Shown in pieces: positions 1 to 11,000 of a DNA stretch of 64,000 nt. A program made the translations under genes and the position numbers. Source of the stretch: Pelobates cultripes. Taxonomy: Eukaryota > Chordata > Amphibia > Anura > Pelobatidae. Location: contig OW240912.1 in the NCBI GenBank assembly GCA_933207985.1, forward strand, positions 247,589,032 through 247,653,031. Reading direction: 5' to 3'. The notes below the pieces were generated by a model that saw only the letters and a program-made list of their open reading frames with translations, was not told where the DNA came from and searched no databases. The number at the start of each line of letters is the position of its first letter. Positions within the stretch are counted from its first letter, which is position 1.

Positions 1-339
1 TTTTACAATAAATACCAGAGGTTTAGGAATTTGCCTTACATTTTGCTTGGCAAAAAAGAAATGTTTAATTTCACATTGTTCTCACATTGCTGGCTCTCTA
101 GTGAAGCATATTTAAACATAAGTAAATTAATACAGCTTTGCAACAGTAATGTGTTACAGAATGGGGTTGTGTTTGTACAACTATTTTCTGCATGAATCGA
201 TTTAATAAGTGTGTCTGCTTTAAATCGCCATCTAGTCCAGCTGTATCGAATTTCTCTTTTCTTGCCTTGTTTTACATGGTACAAAACACATAATATAAAA
301 GGACCACTCCTGTTTACAGTCACCTTTTTAAAGCAACCT

Positions 340-560
340 ACTTCTTTCCTCCAATCTCAGGGTATTAACAAATTTACTTTCCTACTTTGGTTGCTATCCC
401 CCAATCTAAACCTTCCTATTGTGTTTTCACACCATACATTCTCTAGGCTGCAAGCTCTTTCAAGCAGGGTCCTCATCAACCTATTGTTTTATTGTAATTG
501 TCTCATTCATTATTAAATTCATCCCGGTAACGGCCTGTGGGTACACCGGCTTAGTACCTC
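340..560 (+). mobile_element. L2/CR1-like LINE 3' UTR fragment
   Basis: The stretch around 449-510 reads like the 3' untranslated region of L2/CR1-type LINEs (a GCAAGCTCTTTC-AGCAGGGTCCTC block followed by CCTATTGTTTTATTG). No coding part and no terminal short repeat remain. The minus-strand LINE tail at 3459-3965 has a similar CCTATTGTGTTTTA stretch, so both may come from one clade. The assignment rests on pattern memory of the family, and the boundaries are approximate. Confidence 0.42.
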
Positions 561-849
561 TGTTATTTCTCAGCTTCCTAGGCTAGTTTAGGACCACCCA
601 ATATCATCTTGCTGAGTCAAAGTATTCAGTGCCATTAGGAGCGCTCAGATGTCCACCTCAAACTAATCTGAATAGCATTCATAGGTGAAATGTACTATAT
701 ATTTTGCAAACCTTATGTGTGTTATGGCTTTATAATACTTCATATGTTACTCAGCTATGCCATCTGAGTACAGCAATAGCCCTCTATGTACCTTTGCCAG
801 GTATATTCGGACGTTGAAGGGGCACATTTCAGACACAGCCATTGCAGTT

Positions 850-1319
850 TTTTTCAAACTTTGAATTTTTACGCTGTGTCCATACCCCACTTTGGAGTTT
901 TTTAGCAGGCTACATATTCCAACTACCCCATACCATTTCTTAAAGAAGACATCCCAGGGTAATTTAAAAGGCATATATTGAACCTTACAGAGAAAAGAGA
1001 GGAAACCGTGCCTTACATTAAATGTGCATATATACATTCAATATCTGTTACTTAATGTAGATAATTTATCCTCAAAGAGAAAACACAAAAAGAGAACACA
1101 ATAGTGTAGTATATTTAAAAAGTTAAGAACAGGGGTGATATGAAGAGTGAAGGTAATTTGCACTCACATTTGGTAGAGCTAATCAGGAGCTCTACCGAAT
1201 GCAGTGATTGTGGCAATCTCGGGCTAATTTTAGTATTGGACAGACATTTTCCATCCTGCGTCCTTAAGTGGAGTACTGCAATGACGGAAAATTTCAGTCC
1301 AGCTTACTTAAGGGGTTAA
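850..1319 (-). mobile_element. Decayed TTAA-type hairpin element, one end preserved
   Basis: The right end reads CTTAAGGGG-TTAA (TTAA at 1316-1319), matching the terminal repeat of the 2.1-kb element at 32515-34617. Internal sequence at about 940-965 (AAGAAGACATCCCAGGGTAA) resembles the AAAGTAGACAACCCAGGGTA part of that element near 33031. The left end is not identifiable. A diverged, internally deleted copy is the simplest reading. Confidence 0.45.
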
Positions 1320-1334
1320 AACAACATGAAACAA

Positions 1335-1640
1335 CAAATCCAAGGGCGTTACTACAAATCCAGGGGTGTTACTACATCATACAGTGTCCCCCTTGTGCCC
1401 CCCCAATTGAAATTAAAGTAGGGAGCACTGACTCTCCCTTCACAAGCTGCAGCAGCACTGTCCCTGTGGAACTGTGTTCCACCCGTTTCCCATGTGCGGC
1501 CAGAGGGGGCATTGTGCTGGGAGGACTTCCTCCTGGGTCATAGAGAGCAGCGTGTGGAGAGAAAGGGAGAGGAAGCTCAGCTCTGCACAAAGGCATCCAG
1601 GTAGCTGCTGGTAAGTGTGAGTCAGTCTGCGTGGTTCAGT
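1335..1640. repeat. GC-rich block next to minisatellite, possible hAT-like end
   Basis: Two near-identical 20-bp units lie in tandem at about 1335-1375 (CAAGGGCGTTACTAC and CAGGGGTGTTACTAC). CAGGGGYGTTACTAC resembles hAT-type termini. A GC-rich stretch without repeats follows and leads into the TG-rich minisatellite. No matching inverted end or 8-bp duplication was found on the far side near 2000, so the element identity is unproven. Confidence 0.3.
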
Positions 1641-1962
1641 CTCTGTGTGGGAGGTGAGGGGGCAGTCTGTGTGTGTGTGAGCGGGGGCTCAGTCTGTGTA
1701 TGGGTTAGTCTGTGTATGAGGGGTCAGTCTGTGTGTGTATGTGTGTGTGTGTGTATTGGTTAAACTGCATTTTTGGGGGTGGGGGTTCAGTCTGTGTGTG
1801 GGGGTCAATTTGTGTGTATGGGTCAGTCTGCATTAGTGGGCCAGTCTGTGTGTGTGTGTGGGGCTCAGTCTGTGTGTGTGTGGGGCCCAGTATGTGTGTG
1901 TGGGGTTCCTCAATCTGTGTGTGTATGGGTGTGGGTGGGGGGGGGGGTCAGTCTGGCCCCTT
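1640..1962. repeat. TG-rich minisatellite
   Basis: Irregular tandem units of the form GGGG(T)CAGTCTGTGTGTGTG run through this stretch, with pure (TG)n runs inside and a G-run at about 1937-1947. Open reading frames across it (poly-Cys/Val/Gly) are by-products of the repeat. It lies beside a GC-rich block, an arrangement also seen near 37.4, 49.4 and 58.5 kb. Confidence 0.85.
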
Positions 1963-2118
1963 ATGTGCCCCCCCTAAGTATGAATAATGGAGACACTACT
2001 GCAAATGTCCCCTGTAAAATTCCCAGCCATGCAAGAGGAACCTCTACCTTGCAACCCTGGGTCCCTTTCTAATATTGTAAAGAGCTGTGGAATGAGCTGA
2101 CACAGTATAAATTCCATT

Positions 2119-2165
2119 AATAATAATAACAGCAATAATAATTATAATGATGATAATAAAAGTGT
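2119..2165. repeat. AAT/AAC-rich simple repeat
   Basis: A short run of AATAATAAT, AACAGCAATAAT and GATGATAAT units. It could be a decayed LINE tail or a plain microsatellite; no adjoining LINE sequence was recognised. The rest of 1970-3450 holds nothing I can name. Confidence 0.5.
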
Positions 2166-3458
2166 TAATAAGCATACCCAGACACACAAAGAACCAATAG
2201 AACATATAATTTATTCAAAACAAAGTAATAAGCATGGTGTGTTTTGAACAACATCAAGTACATATTTGTACTTGTCAATGTATTAAGCAATGGTTGACTT
2301 AAGCTAAGAATACTAGTTAAAATTTTTGCAAACTCTCAATTTGAATTCCTTTAATCCCACTAGCATTCAAGACCAGTAGATGCCATACTGAAAATGAACC
2401 TAAGTCTATCTTGTACTTGCAGTAGGAAACATGGAATTCTCAGTTGTGTACATCAGATGAAACTTATTTGCCCCACCATCAATGCAAATGGAAGAAGATT
2501 TATTTTCTCTACCATTAAGACTGGTGTTTTTTTACTGTAATTAAATATTTTTTTTAAATAAAGAAAAACTAAATTTAGAAAATCATGCAGTAGTAAAGAG
2601 TTAGATGAGATGCCTCACTGAGATGCCATGAACACTATGTGGATCTGTATGAGTCTGAAGTTCAATAATCTGACCAAGTCATCATTAATAAACATTCCCC
2701 TAGCAGTGAACTGTAATGCGGGGAGAGAGATAAAGATGGGTTTAGGAGTGAACTGGGATGAGAAAGATGAAGAGGAAGAGGAATGAGTATCAAGAGGGTA
2801 GAAGGAAAGCACAGACTTGAAGAAGACAATAAAGAGAGATAACAGGTTGAAAGTAAAAACAACTGTTCAATGCTCAAAAAGAAAGGTAATACACACTGCA
2901 GACCTACCAAAATGTGAATGTGTGCCTGCTGCATTGCATTCCAAAGTATAGTAGAATTTCACACTGCAGACATTGTGCAGATGATGTTGTAATGCAGTCT
3001 ATTTGCACTAGTTATTAAAGCTAATCATTTCAACAGTGACAGATGGAGGAACAGCTCAAAAGAGCCAGAGAAAGTGAGTTTAAGTACATTTTACATGTGA
3101 GTTCAGTTTCATTCAAATCGTATTATGGGGTAATTGGCGACTCATCTGAATTCCAAAACACGGAAATGGCATATGCATGAAACATAAAGCAAACTAAATG
3201 CTGTTCAAAAAGGCGTTTTGCTTATTTTGTGATATGAGGTTCAACCCCTGGTGCTATAAAAGGGGGACGGAATGGAGAAGAAAATGATTTTATGGGGATC
3301 AAATAAGCAGCTTGGTTTACCATGATGGACAAGAGGTCTGCCTAATGATGTGACTATATCTAGCAAGATATTAGCATAGGGTATGTGTATTCTTATGAAT
3401 ACATCCTGTGAGTTTCCCTCTGGCACTACCCCCACGAAATACAAGACACTTGGGAGGT

Positions 3459-3965
3459 ATTATTATTATTGCCATTTATATAGCGCCAAAAGATTCTGTA
3501 GTGCTTTACAATATTATGAGAGGGGAATTTAACTATAAACTGGCGTGTAAAACACAATAGGATAGGAAATAGCAATCAAATAAGGTGGGAGTGAATCAGA
3601 GCTTGAGGAGAGAGTAGAGTGCTGCCCTTTATTAGAGAGTAAGAGACAGGTATGGGAGGTAGAGGTTGGTCTGGGAGGCCATAAGCTTTCCTAAAGAGAT
3701 GGGTTTTAAGGCACTTCTTAAATGATTGAAGACTAGGGGAGAGTCTGATGGCGGTAGGCAGGCTATTCCATAGGAAGGGAGCCACCCGTGAAAAGACCTG
3801 CAAGCATGAGTTGGCCATACGGGTGTGAGCAGCGGACAGGAGAAGGTCACGGGCAGAGCGGAGAGACAGAGAAGGCACATACCTATGGATCTGTGAGGAG
3901 ATATAAGAGGAGCTAGAATTGTTCAGTGTCACAAGGGGACAGTGAGTCATCAATAGTCCATCCAC
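3459..3965 (-). pseudogene. L2/CR1-type LINE 3' end with ORF2 C-terminus
   Basis: On the minus strand a 129-codon open frame (3965 down to 3576) carries the C-terminal signature of L2/CR1/Rex-type ORF2 proteins: FSRVAPFLWNSLP, then SPSLQSFKKCLKTHLF at about residues 75-92. After the stop comes about 100 bp of 3' UTR ending TTGTAAAGCACT ... GGCGCTATATAAATGGC and an (ATT)n tail at 3459-3470, the classic end of these LINEs. Endonuclease and reverse transcriptase are absent, so this is a 5'-truncated insertion, typical for the clade. The open frame has survived but encodes only a tail without catalytic motifs. L2 versus CR1 versus Rex cannot be decided by eye. Confidence 0.85.
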
Positions 3966-3979
3966 TTTTTCCTTTAATT

Positions 3980-6750
3980 TTCTATAAAATTCCTGTTTTT
4001 CAACTTAAAATGACTTAAGGCTTTTTTTAAAAATAATATAGAATTAGATATTATAATCTAATTCTTCCAACTCAGCAATTACATTGCAAAAATGCCTGAT
4101 TTTGGTAGCCATGAGGCTAGGCATTGCAGCACACTACTTTTTTTTCCACCATTTCGGATTCTTTTTCCAAATTATTTCCATGAACGACATGCATCTGAAC
4201 CGAACCACCATATGAATGAAGTTCAGGCTTCTTGAGTATTCCTGTTTGAAGGTTATAGGGCAAAAAGTCAGATAAGCCACTAAAAAGTGTCCAAAGCTCA
4301 CTTGAAACCGTATAGCTTAGAATGATCCTATTATAATACATTTGTGAAAATGACACATATATAATATATGGAAAAAAATCATCTTATCAAACATATGTAA
4401 ATTCCTTTCTATTTAGACAACAACACTTCGTTCATTGTTTTATTAACACAATCTGTTTGGTATATTTGTCAAGATCAAATTTGGCTTATCAATAAACCAG
4501 GCAAACGCTCCCAACCATAAAAATGATTTACAAAGAGTGCGTTACTGCTGTGTTATGTGAAAATAATGCCAGAAAGGATTTTAAGCAGACAAGTAGAAGA
4601 GGCTTTAAATGAAAACAGTTAGTGATTTTTCCTTAAGATTTAAAATGTCACTCCACTTTAGTTGTCAATGTAAAGAGGTTGCAAAAATGTTGTTCATTTC
4701 ACATCCCTTAAGTAAATGGTGAACATCACTGCCCAGTTTAATAAACCTTACTTGACCTTGTTTACTTTTTTAGAATTTTTTATTGAGCTTCCTATATTTC
4801 TTCTGAACAGAGTCAATACGTTAATATTGTTTTACATATTGATTATTTAGCAATACATTTATTTTTTAATTTATTTAAATAGGAATTTGCCGACCAAGTA
4901 AACATAGACTTTGGTCACTCAGAGCAGAGTGGGTTCACGAAAGAAGGAGCCTCTCTAGGATAGGACCTGCAACCCAGAACAAGAACCTCTGGTTCTGGTA
5001 ATATGTGCTTCAGCAGGTTATAGATTGCTTTGAACTACGGTGCTAGTGTGCTCTAGAGGAAGAGTCAGCTGGGTCAGTTGATACAGAAACCAAAAATTAA
5101 GAAGAATTGCTCAAACCAAATGAGATTCAGTTATTAGAAAATGAGAAATGAATTTGCATCAAGACATGAAGCAATAGTACACTGTATAGTTGCATGAAAT
5201 CAATTGGTTGAAAAAGCCAGAATAATTGGCGAAATGTGTCTTGATTGGACTGGGAGGATCTGTGGACAGCATTAATCTTTGTTAGTATCTTGTTCATTTA
5301 AATTTTGTTTGAAAGTTTTTTTTTAAACTGCATTTTTATTGATTCATAAAGTGCTATTAACAAATTCCAAGTCCTGTGGCTTCCTGATTTGTCTTTTTAT
5401 CTGAGCTTTCCTGCATTGAATACAGAAGAGGCCCTGGTATTGCCGTAATTTACCATCAATGGTGTGATTTCAGCCTATATTCGTTATGCTCTGCTCCATG
5501 TGAGTGCATCCATTACCCACTAAATTTAGTCCTCTTTTATGTGTTTATTTAATTATTGAACTTATATTTCTCTTCTCTAGTATACCCTATTAAGATATTT
5601 ATTTCTTAAGGGTAAATTGTCCAAATGTAGCGCTCCACTAGGTTTATGTAAGTTGGCTTACATCACTCAGTTCACCTCTTTTTGCATGTGTGCTAAGTGT
5701 GAAGGTACTAGCACACGTGTTGAACATTTTGCACTTTCAGTGCTCCCATCCTACAGTGCTCCCTCCGGCTGCCGCAGCCCCAGCACCTCTCTATAGCCCC
5801 CAGCATCTCCCAGCACCACTCTCCCAAATTCCCTCGGGGTGTAACAGGCTGTTACAGTCCAAGGGAAAATAATAAAAGTACATGGCCAACAAGTTGCCGG
5901 GACTATCCCGGGAGAGTAAAAAATGGGACAGTTTGCAACTATAGAACTTAAGAAAATACTGATTTATTCCAGTCTACCCTGACAGCCCAAGGTAATCTGT
6001 CCTTTTTATATTAGTTAGTTCCATATTCTAGTTACTTATAGCAAGTTCATAACCAAATTTGAACTATAGAGAAAAGAGTTGATATAAAAGCAAATCATAA
6101 TCTTCTCACTACAACATGCTGTTTGGAAAAAAAACTCAAACATGTATACATGAACATGTCGCTCATCAAGGCAAAAACTGGAAAATAGAAAATAGTTCAT
6201 AGTTTTAAAATAAATGTAAATTCATAAGAAAATATAAATTGTTTTTTCGCGTGATTCACATCATTATATTGACGTTTACAGGAAGAAAGAGGTTTTATTT
6301 AATGTTCACAAATCTAGACATAGTACACCCAACTGTAATATTTATCCAGCGCATGAATTCCCAAATAAAATACAAGTGAAAGAATATTTTGGCATAGAAT
6401 GTCCAGCCAGATACAAACAGTAACTACTCACAGACTGTGTCATGTATGATCATTTTTATTTTTAATTATTCAAAATATCTCTTGAATACTTTAAGAATGG
6501 GTAAGCCCTCCAGCTGAAGTAACTGGGAGTTAATGATTGGCAAAGTCCCAGTTGCTTGCTATAAACACCTCTGGATCTGGCAACATTATGGCATGAAGTG
6601 TTTTTTTAACTAAGTGTCAATTTGTACTTTTCGCAAATTGTATTGAAAAACATCTTGTTTACTTTCCTTAAGCCTGCACTCTTTTTCTGACGTTACTTTG
6701 TTCGGCAGTAATATTGTAATTAAAGTACTACTCCTGCTAAGTATAACAAA
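3980..6750. other. Stretch with no recognised feature
   Basis: AT-rich single-copy-looking DNA. A more GC-rich patch at about 5640-5930 could be an old repeat fragment, but I recognise no family. No splice-bounded conserved frame, tRNA or terminal repeats were seen. Confidence 0.4.
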
Positions 6751-6762
6751 TAACATTAGCTA

Positions 6763-7146
6763 TTAACCTTATAAGGACCAAGTTCAATTATTTTTTTTGA
6801 CTACCTAGGGACCAGTGCAATTTTAACATTTTTACTTTGCGTTTGTTCATACCTCTTTCTTAATTTGTGAGTCCACACATATATCGTTTGGAAATAGATA
6901 GAGCCCTCATGTTAAAGGACCAATAAAGTTATCCCAGCCACTTTATCTCAACGAAGTACTGTAGATGCAGTGTAAAACATTGCAGTTTTAACCCCTTAAG
7001 GACAGAGGCAATTGTACAAGTTCTGATCAAATCAAAACGTAAACAAAACCTAGAATTTGCGCTGTCTGTTCAAATGTAATTCACCTCTTTCGTATTAAGT
7101 GCACCCACACTTATTATATATCATTTTGTTTAGGGGAAACAAAGCT
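6763..7146 (+). mobile_element. Two 5' ends of the CCCCTTAAGGAC TTAA-element family
   Basis: TTAACCTTATAAGGACC at 6763 and TTAACCCCTTAAGGAC at 6988 are both versions of the left terminus of the element at 32515-34617. Each is followed by diverged internal sequence, and neither has its own right end here. The second copy stops where the MITE at 7147 begins. They may be two old truncated copies or one rearranged copy. Confidence 0.6.
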
Positions 7147-7751
7147 TTAAAGGGACACTATAGTCACCAGAACAACTGCAGCTTATTGAATTTGTTCTAG
7201 TGAGTAGAATCATTACCTTCAGGCTTTTTGCTGTAAACACTGTCTTTTCAGAGAAAATGCAGTGTTTACATTACAGCCTAGTGATAACTTCACTGGCCAC
7301 TCCTCAGATGGCTGCTAGAGATCCTTCCTGTGTCATGGCTGCCTAAAATGCATCCAAACATTCAGTGTCTCCACCCTCTGCATGCAGACACTGAACTTTC
7401 CTCATAGAGATTCATTGATTCAATTCATCTCTGTGAGGAGATGCTGATTGGCCAGGGCTGTGTTTGAATCATGCTGGCTCTGCCCCTGATCTGCCTCCTT
7501 GTCAGTCTCAGCCAATCCTATGGAGAAGCATTGTGATTGGATCAGGCTACCACTTCTGATGATGTCAGCAGACTGCTTGTTTTTTTTTTTTAGGCAAACA
7601 GCATGCAGAGTTACAGCTTCAGGCATGAATACAAGTAAGGTTTTGCTATATTTATGGAGGCATAAGGGGCCCAGGGGGATTAGATGGTGGTTTTAACACT
7701 ATAGGGTCAGGAATACATGTTTGTGTTCCTGACCCTATAGTGATCCTTTCA
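7147..7751. mobile_element. TTAA-type MITE, about 600 bp
   Basis: The left end is TTAA-AGGGACACTATAG and the right end is CTATAGTGATCCTTTCA, which are inverted versions of each other. The left TTAA (7147-7150) is intact and the right one is degenerate (TTCA). Long TTAA-flanked ends suggest a non-autonomous piggyBac-like element. No coding sequence is present; short open frames inside are incidental. A related right end lies at 41551-41604. Confidence 0.7.
7697..7741. repeat. Subterminal perfect hairpin of the MITE
   Basis: CACTATAGGGTCAGGAA and its exact reverse complement (17 bp each) flank a loop of about 11 bases. The same design, with a CACTATAGTGCCAGGAAAA-type arm, occurs near 41550-41593, so the hairpin is a family trait rather than chance. 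Confidence 0.85.
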
Positions 7752-7919
7752 TTTCACATCAAATATTCATATATGAAATTTGATTATGAATACAATCTAA
7801 AAAAGATTAATAATTGTTTAGTTTTCTTTTAAGTTCGGCATGGCATTTTAAATATGAATGTCATAATATACTGTTATCTGTTACTGCAATAAAATACACA
7901 TATTTATATTCAGTGATGT

Positions 7920-7967
7920 CTCACAAGTACAACAGTACACCCCATGTACAGGTTTTATGGTGTTTTG
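7920..7967. mobile_element. Fragment of the TTAA hairpin element at gap edge
   Basis: The bases before the gap (about 7930-7961) match the hairpin-arm sequence CCCCCATGTACAGGTTTTAGGGTG at 33622-33646 of the 2.1-kb element, with a few changes. The copy runs into the gap, so its extent is unknown. Confidence 0.55.
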
Positions 7968-8067
7968 NNNNNNNNNNNNNNNNNNNNNNNNNNNNNNNNN
8001 NNNNNNNNNNNNNNNNNNNNNNNNNNNNNNNNNNNNNNNNNNNNNNNNNNNNNNNNNNNNNNNNNNN
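7968..8067. other. Assembly gap of 100 N
   Basis: Exactly 100 N, the usual placeholder for a gap of unknown size. Reading frames spanning it (runs of X) have no meaning. Confidence 0.99.
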
Positions 8068-11000
8068 TGTATATGATATTATTCTTTATATATAATTTGA
8101 ATAAGATATTTAGATGTATTGGGACCTTTTGTAGGCACTATGGACATTCTATATTATCAGGTATGCACAGAATGTCATATAGTCAAGTAAACAAAACACA
8201 AAGGGGGATACAGCAAACCTACATTAAATTTCAACAATGTGGACTTCAGCACTGCTTCTAACTCTTAGTTTATTTATATATGTGAGTTGTTCATTTGCTA
8301 TTACATATGTCACATTTATCCATTTGATCACACTATGTTTGCTCTTTTTATTGTAGGTTTGCTGTGTTTCTGATAAGTTTTCATTTGTATTCTCTTATAG
8401 AAGATCTTGAGAGAAACATCAGTTTTATACTGCAGATTGCTAAGTATAGCTTTTTTAGATGTGGTATTTTGAAAATCTGTATTAATCGATAAACTTAATA
8501 CACATAGTCACTCTATCTACAGTCATAGATTCAATTGGTAAATAACGCTGAATGCATGCAGCTTAGTTTGAGTAATCCATTTATGCTAACTTTGTAATCC
8601 ACTGTGCTCCGTATTTGATAGTTCCTCCACATTTTTTTTTCACAAATATAGCATTTTACATTTGATTAACATTTTATTTTATCAAGAAAAAGGATTGGTC
8701 TACAGAAAGATTCTTCACATTGTGAAAGGCAAGGAAATGGATAGGGCAATTCCACTGGAGTCCAATGTCTAAGTTTTAACATCAAACTGTAAGCGTTTTT
8801 CTTTGTTAGCAGTAAGTCTTGAACCATCAATGTGCAGCAGTAGTAGTAATTGGCAACTGAAAAATGTTAACTGAAAAAACAATAATTAAAATATCTTCGG
8901 AGAAAATCAGTTACATTCTGGTGAAAAGCTACTGTAATCTATTTCCACATTGCCTTTGTTAACATATGTGTGGTTTTGTTTCTATGGTGAAACATAAATA
9001 TATTAAATCAAATTGAGCTGTTATTAAGTCTTAAATTGATTTCTGTCACATTGTGTTCCTATCTACAAAGGTAAAATCACCTCAATCATACAAAAGTCAC
9101 AATTACATTTCAGTTAAGTAATTATATGTTCTGCAAGCCATCACATTATAATAAGCTATACCTCTAACCCTTTGGTCTCCGACATTTATGTTTTTGAATT
9201 TTCTTGACATGATTGTTTACAGTTATGAATACTTTAGGAAGTCTGGGATATGTAACTACATGAAAGTATGTATATTTATTCAATCCAAAATTTGACAGTA
9301 TGAAATTTGGGTACTCTCTTGGGACCTTCAAATTACGGTCAGACAATTTGAGTTACCTAAATATAGTAGCCTGTTAGTGAGGTAACATTTAAAGGCAATA
9401 CAGTTCTAGGAGCTGCCTTAACTAATTATCTATAAAAACCCGGTAGAAAGAATATATATGAACACAGGGCTGTGAGAACACGTGTTAAATTTTGGACATT
9501 CATGAAAAGTGCATACTTCATAGCTACATTGGTTAAAATATATCTTTATATATCTTATTATAACAATAGTAATTAAAACATCATTATCAAGATCAAGCAA
9601 CATGCTGTTATCAAGAACTTTAGATTATGGCATTGATGATGACGATCTTGTCTTTAGAACTTTTTCTGTATTTAGAATTTTCTGTTTCCTTGTTGTGTCA
9701 TAAATAGGCAAAGAACCTGGTACTAGAAGATTCTTACAGACCATTAAAATCCGACACGGTTCCTGGGCATTATATCATTGGTATTAAATGCTGTACAAAG
9801 TAAATACAATTTCTCAGCTATTATCCTATTCAGACCTGTATTGCTCTTGTCTTTTTTAGAAACAATACCCAAGCCTTATTAATGCTTTGAGACTAAGGCA
9901 TAGGTACAGATATGGTTTGTCACATGTCCTATGGGTCATGAGGGACAGTGTTAAATATATGTTTTATTGTAATAGCACTATTCCAAAGAGAAAGGTGGAT
10001 GGTTTCCAGGGGACAAGACTTCTTGAGTGCTGTGAATAGTAATTACGTTACACATATAGTATATTGATAGCTTCTTTCATCTTATATTAGCAGAAGAACA
10101 GATATTTTTAACTCTTGACTATTTGACTCTCTTATTGTGTATAAAGGTGTCTATATCTCCTGTAGCTTATCCCTTCTGGGGGGAGAGGGGGGGACAGTTG
10201 TTTTTGGTAAATATCTTGTTTAGAATTAGGGCTGTCCTTGTGTTTTCCACTGTCCATCTCTGTTCAATCCAAGCTCCAAGTATATCAGCACTTGAAAGTA
10301 GACTGAAGAAAGAATGTATTGTGTAGTTCATCTTCAGTCCGTAACCCGAGCTGAACAAAGAGTTTCTTTCTCTATGAAAGGGGAAATTTTGTACAACAAT
10401 CGTTGGACTATTTCAAGGAAAATGCTCATTAGGCACAAGGAATTATATTGCGCAATGAGCAGGATAATTGAATCATTAGATGACAAATGTTATGTGTTAT
10501 CTAATCAAGATTATTGATAATGACATTGAAATCATAACCAAAGTAAAAATGTCACTTCTTGGCCTACTACAAACAGTAAAAACAAGACGGTAGCAACTCA
10601 AAGCAATTGAAAGCAATATTATGTTTGGTTTTAATTGCTATTAGCTGTGCTAAAATAATTTTAAAACAGCTGCATGGTCATATATTGCTGTTAGTTTATG
10701 TTATTATATAGTGAGGTTATTTTACTGTTGGTTTATGTACTGTTATGAGGTATACATTATATAGTTATGTCTTTGTTGCTTTTGTCCAAGTAACCTTCTA
10801 AAAACCTTATTTTAGAAAATTTGGATACACACTGGATTCCAGGTGTTTAAAAGCTTTCATTGTATGGCTCATTGTGAAAGGTAAAATGCAAACAAGGATT
10901 GATTGTTTTATTACTTTATCCACCAAAATGGGTTTTTATATGCTGTAATGCCAATCCTCTTAATCTTGTGCTCAACTTACTGCATGTACAGTAATTATGT

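Noticed and set aside
1387..1543. Possible exon with GT-AG boundaries
   Set aside because: GT and AG dinucleotides can be found, but there is no conserved peptide and the stretch adjoins a minisatellite.
1712..2072. Two overlapping Cys/Val/Gly-rich frames
   Set aside because: Translations of the TG-rich minisatellite in two phases.
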